Of a stretch of 64,000 nt of DNA, positions 62,091 through 64,000 are shown in pieces (within the stretch, counting starts at the first letter, position 1; the number at the start of each line of letters is the position of its first letter). The position numbers and the translations under genes are program-made. The notes under the pieces are model-generated. The model searched no databases. It was not told where the DNA came from and was given only the letters and a program-made list of their open reading frames with translations. Source of the stretch: JAZKFT01 sp963845495 (lineage in GTDB: Bacteria; Bacteroidota; Bacteroidia; Chitinophagales; Chitinophagaceae); assembly GCA_963845495.1 (NCBI GenBank), contig CAWJTH010000091.1, forward strand, positions 32,020-96,019, given 5' to 3'.

Positions 62091-63167
62091 TTATAGCTCA
62101 TCCCAATTGTATTCAAGTTTATTAACTTGATAAAGTTTTGTCTCAATACATGTTACCTTAGCATCATTAAACAATGCAATGTTAGATCCATCAGGATTCA
62201 TTGCGCTTTTGTACTCAACTGCATCAAATCCTAAAGACTTGAAAAATTCACAAAGAAATTGTGTTGGCAGGTAATCTAAATGAACATCTTGCTTTCGTAC
62301 AGGTCTAGAAAGCTCTGATTCTAATTTTTGGATGTATGGTCGAAATCCAATAAACTCTTCAATGCTAAAACCTTTGTCCTGAATTTCAAAGGGGCCGAGT
62401 AAAGCAATGTTCGCAAGGGAAATAAAATTTATATGATCTATTGAAATGAATCTACCAATTGTTAATGTTTCATGTAATGATATTCGAGTTTCAAACAACG
62501 TAGTCTTTAAATCATTGGAAAGATACAAATAGGGAATTCCTACTGGATTCGCACGCCCTCCAGTTGTAAGATTTATAGGAGGTTTTCCTAACTGTCCTGG
62601 CATTAATAATGTATCCGAAATTCGAGCACGAAAAAATTCGGCGCCACTATTGTGGGTTTTCCCTAATCGTTCAAATACAGATTGAAGTAAATCAGTATCA
62701 AGTTTTTTGTTTAAAAAGAAACGATTATTAAATTTAATATCGTTTGCAAATGAATCCCATTGCAACTCTAAACTATCAAATGGGAACTGATTTGCTTGTA
62801 AAATACTTTTAAATTGTACCGGCCCCAGAAAATTTGTGTCATCATAATTTTCGCTGCCTTTAGCAATGTTATCTACTAAAAATTTGATTATTTTACTATC
62901 CAACAATTCATGGTTAAATAATTGTGGCCAGTAAGTATCTATATGTTCATGTATTAAAAAAGGGGTATTTACCTTGAGAGATCCATTTGCATTAGGATAC
63001 GGAGTATATAAATCAAATAAAGTCTCAAAATATATACTTAGCTCTTCACAACTTATAAGATTAATATCTGGAGTACTACAAAAATCACATTTTCCGACAT
63101 TTTGTGAACTAGATAAAATTGTTTTTACAAGAGAAGCGTCTTTAAAACATTTACAGCAACAATTCAT
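62091..63167 (-). CDS. RES-domain protein with HEPN/RES-type N-terminal region (toxin-like)
   Basis: 358 residues. A short zinc-ribbon-like start (Cys3, 4, 5, 7, then Cys27 and Cys30 in CDFC), a helical middle, and a C-terminal RES core from about residue 177: EFFRARISDT (Arg180 and Arg182), GRANPVGIPYLYLS, TLFETRIS (Glu226), and EYKSAMNPDGSNIALF (Ser321). RES toxins degrade NAD; the Arg, Glu, Ser pattern is kept, so activity is plausible. The start ATG is 4 bases after the stop of the sce7725-like gene, indicating one operon. No classical Xre antitoxin is present. Confidence 0.82.
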   Translation of the reverse strand: MNCCCKCFKDASLVKTILSSSQNVGKCDFCSTPDINLISCEELSIYFETLFDLYTPYPNANGSLKVNTPFLIHEHIDTYWPQLFNHELLDSKIIKFLVDNIAKGSENYDDTNFLGPVQFKSILQANQFPFDSLELQWDSFANDIKFNNRFFLNKKLDTDLLQSVFERLGKTHNSGAEFFRARISDTLLMPGQLGKPPINLTTGGRANPVGIPYLYLSNDLKTTLFETRISLHETLTIGRFISIDHINFISLANIALLGPFEIQDKGFSIEEFIGFRPYIQKLESELSRPVRKQDVHLDYLPTQFLCEFFKSLGFDAVEYKSAMNPDGSNIALFNDAKVTCIETKLYQVNKLEYNWDEL

Positions 63168-63171
63168 AAGA

Positions 63172-64000
63172 TTACAATAAAGATTGAACTAATTCAATAT
63201 GGTGCATAATCGACAATTTTTTTATCGTTCCTAAACCCGGAAACGCACCCCGATTATGTAAATCCCTAAAAATTCTTGTCGCTATTGTATGTATATCTCT
63301 ATCATCTATAAAAGTTATTAATTTATCTAACGCTTCGCCAAATTTTCCAGCTGTATCTGAATCATCAAAATTAGAGTCTGATACAAAATGGCCTATTCGG
63401 ATATTTTCACCATCACGATCTAAATATGTTAAGTGTATTGCAACCGCCCAAGGCAATCGCCCACCATCTATAAATCCAGACCCAATAGTCAAATAATCAC
63501 CGTAACCAACAAATCCCTCCTCCTTGTAATATAGATGATCATTAGAAAAGTTTTCATCAGTAATATTAGTATAATCTGCGTTTTTTATTTGACGAATAAA
63601 TGGGTCTATTAAATATGCTAATGTTTTTTTAGGAAAGTTTCTTCGTAAAGACATTATATGACTGATACTAATTACATTGTAAATGCAATTTGTATTTGCA
63701 ACCAATTCTTTTAATTCATTAATTTTTGCAATTTGGTTTAAATGAATTAATGAGTAACCACTATTGCCAAAACTATATCTTTCAAATAAAGCATTTAAAC
63801 GTGGCAAATCATTGTTGTTTGATATAATAAATGAGGGAATTACATTTATATAATTGGACAAATGAAGATTTTGGATAAGTTCCGCAATTGCGTTTGAATC
63901 ACTTTTTAAGTCTCCATGTTCAGGATTAATGATTATTTGCAATTGGACTGTTTTAGGCATTTGCCTAATCATCGTAACGACACTCTTCGTATCTGTTTTC
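63172..64000 (-). CDS. sce7725-like family protein, 5' end outside the window
   Basis: At least 275 residues; the frame stays open to the window edge, so the first methionine seen (63972) is not the true start. C-terminal part matches my recollection of the sce7725 family: HLYYKEEGFVGYGDYLTIG, WAVAIHLTYLDRDGENIRIG, HFVSDSNFDDSDTAGKFGEA, and the end GAFPGLGTIKKLSIMHHIEL. Function unknown; such genes occur beside others of unknown role in accessory regions. No catalytic motif is visible. It lies directly upstream of the RES gene (4-base gap) and may be its antitoxin or a partner. Confidence 0.7.
   Translation of the reverse strand, partial: KTDTKSVVTMIRQMPKTVQLQIIINPEHGDLKSDSNAIAELIQNLHLSNYINVIPSFIISNNNDLPRLNALFERYSFGNSGYSLIHLNQIAKINELKELVANTNCIYNVISISHIMSLRRNFPKKTLAYLIDPFIRQIKNADYTNITDENFSNDHLYYKEEGFVGYGDYLTIGSGFIDGGRLPWAVAIHLTYLDRDGENIRIGHFVSDSNFDDSDTAGKFGEALDKLITFIDDRDIHTIATRIFRDLHNRGAFPGLGTIKKLSIMHHIELVQSLL

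Overview
The window is ordinary chromosome from a member of the Bacteroidota, most likely the family Chitinophagaceae. This is an inference from gene content and signals. Evidence: -7 boxes of the form TAnnTTTG with little sign of Shine-Dalgarno sites, a type IX secretion (T9SS) tail, DUF4270 and DUF4907 lipoproteins, an IPExxxVDY protein, a bacterial GH3 protein, paired rhomboids, paired M16 peptidases, a kdsD/recQ divergent pair, and many AT-rich dispersed intergenic repeats. No rRNA, tRNA, CRISPR array, prophage or complete insertion sequence was seen.

Layout. 1-7.1 kb: frameshifted 3' end of a beta-oxidation fusion gene, a Wzi-like outer-membrane protein, two exported proteins, an L,D-transpeptidase-like lipoprotein and a DinB protein. 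7.2-17 kb: a solitary atpA, then two convergent pairs of M16 peptidases on either side of asnS; a RelE/ParE toxin-antitoxin pair sits inside the first M16 pair. 17-21.3 kb: a MITE-like palindrome, a deoxyhypusine-synthase-family gene, a zeta-toxin-like ATPase with a small partner, rlmF and an exported lipoprotein. 21.3-32.3 kb: methionine aminotransferase, an envelope-sugar operon (kdsD, S41 peptidase lipoprotein, manC), recQ, murI, rpmH and an M3 peptidase. 32.4-37 kb: surface cluster (FadL-like porin, DUF4270, kelch, DUF4907). 37-49.9 kb: cysS, two membrane-anchored EEP phosphatase/nuclease paralogues, two rhomboids, rlmD, a SurA-like isomerase, a hydrolase, a LysE-type exporter and a GH3 protein. 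50-62 kb: a metal-ligand-less M28 homologue, IPExxxVDY, pterin dehydratase, an active-type M28, pdxA, metF, small proteins, a glycosyltransferase, a second parvulin and a TlpA-like protein. 62-64 kb: a RES-domain toxin-like gene preceded by a sce7725-like gene that runs off the window; this looks like an accessory module.

Themes. Most genes serve envelope building (KDO and GDP-mannose supply, peptidoglycan, outer-membrane chaperones, proteolysis), translation (asnS, cysS, rpmH, rlmF, rlmD) and cofactor/one-carbon metabolism (pdxA, metF, pterin dehydratase). Three small modules look mobile or conflict-related: relE/parE at 10.4-11.1 kb, zeta-like at 18.5-19.5 kb and RES/sce7725 at 62-64 kb. 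A second theme is that short dispersed repeats reach into gene ends: they supply the stop codon of five genes, the signal peptide of one and the only start of murI.
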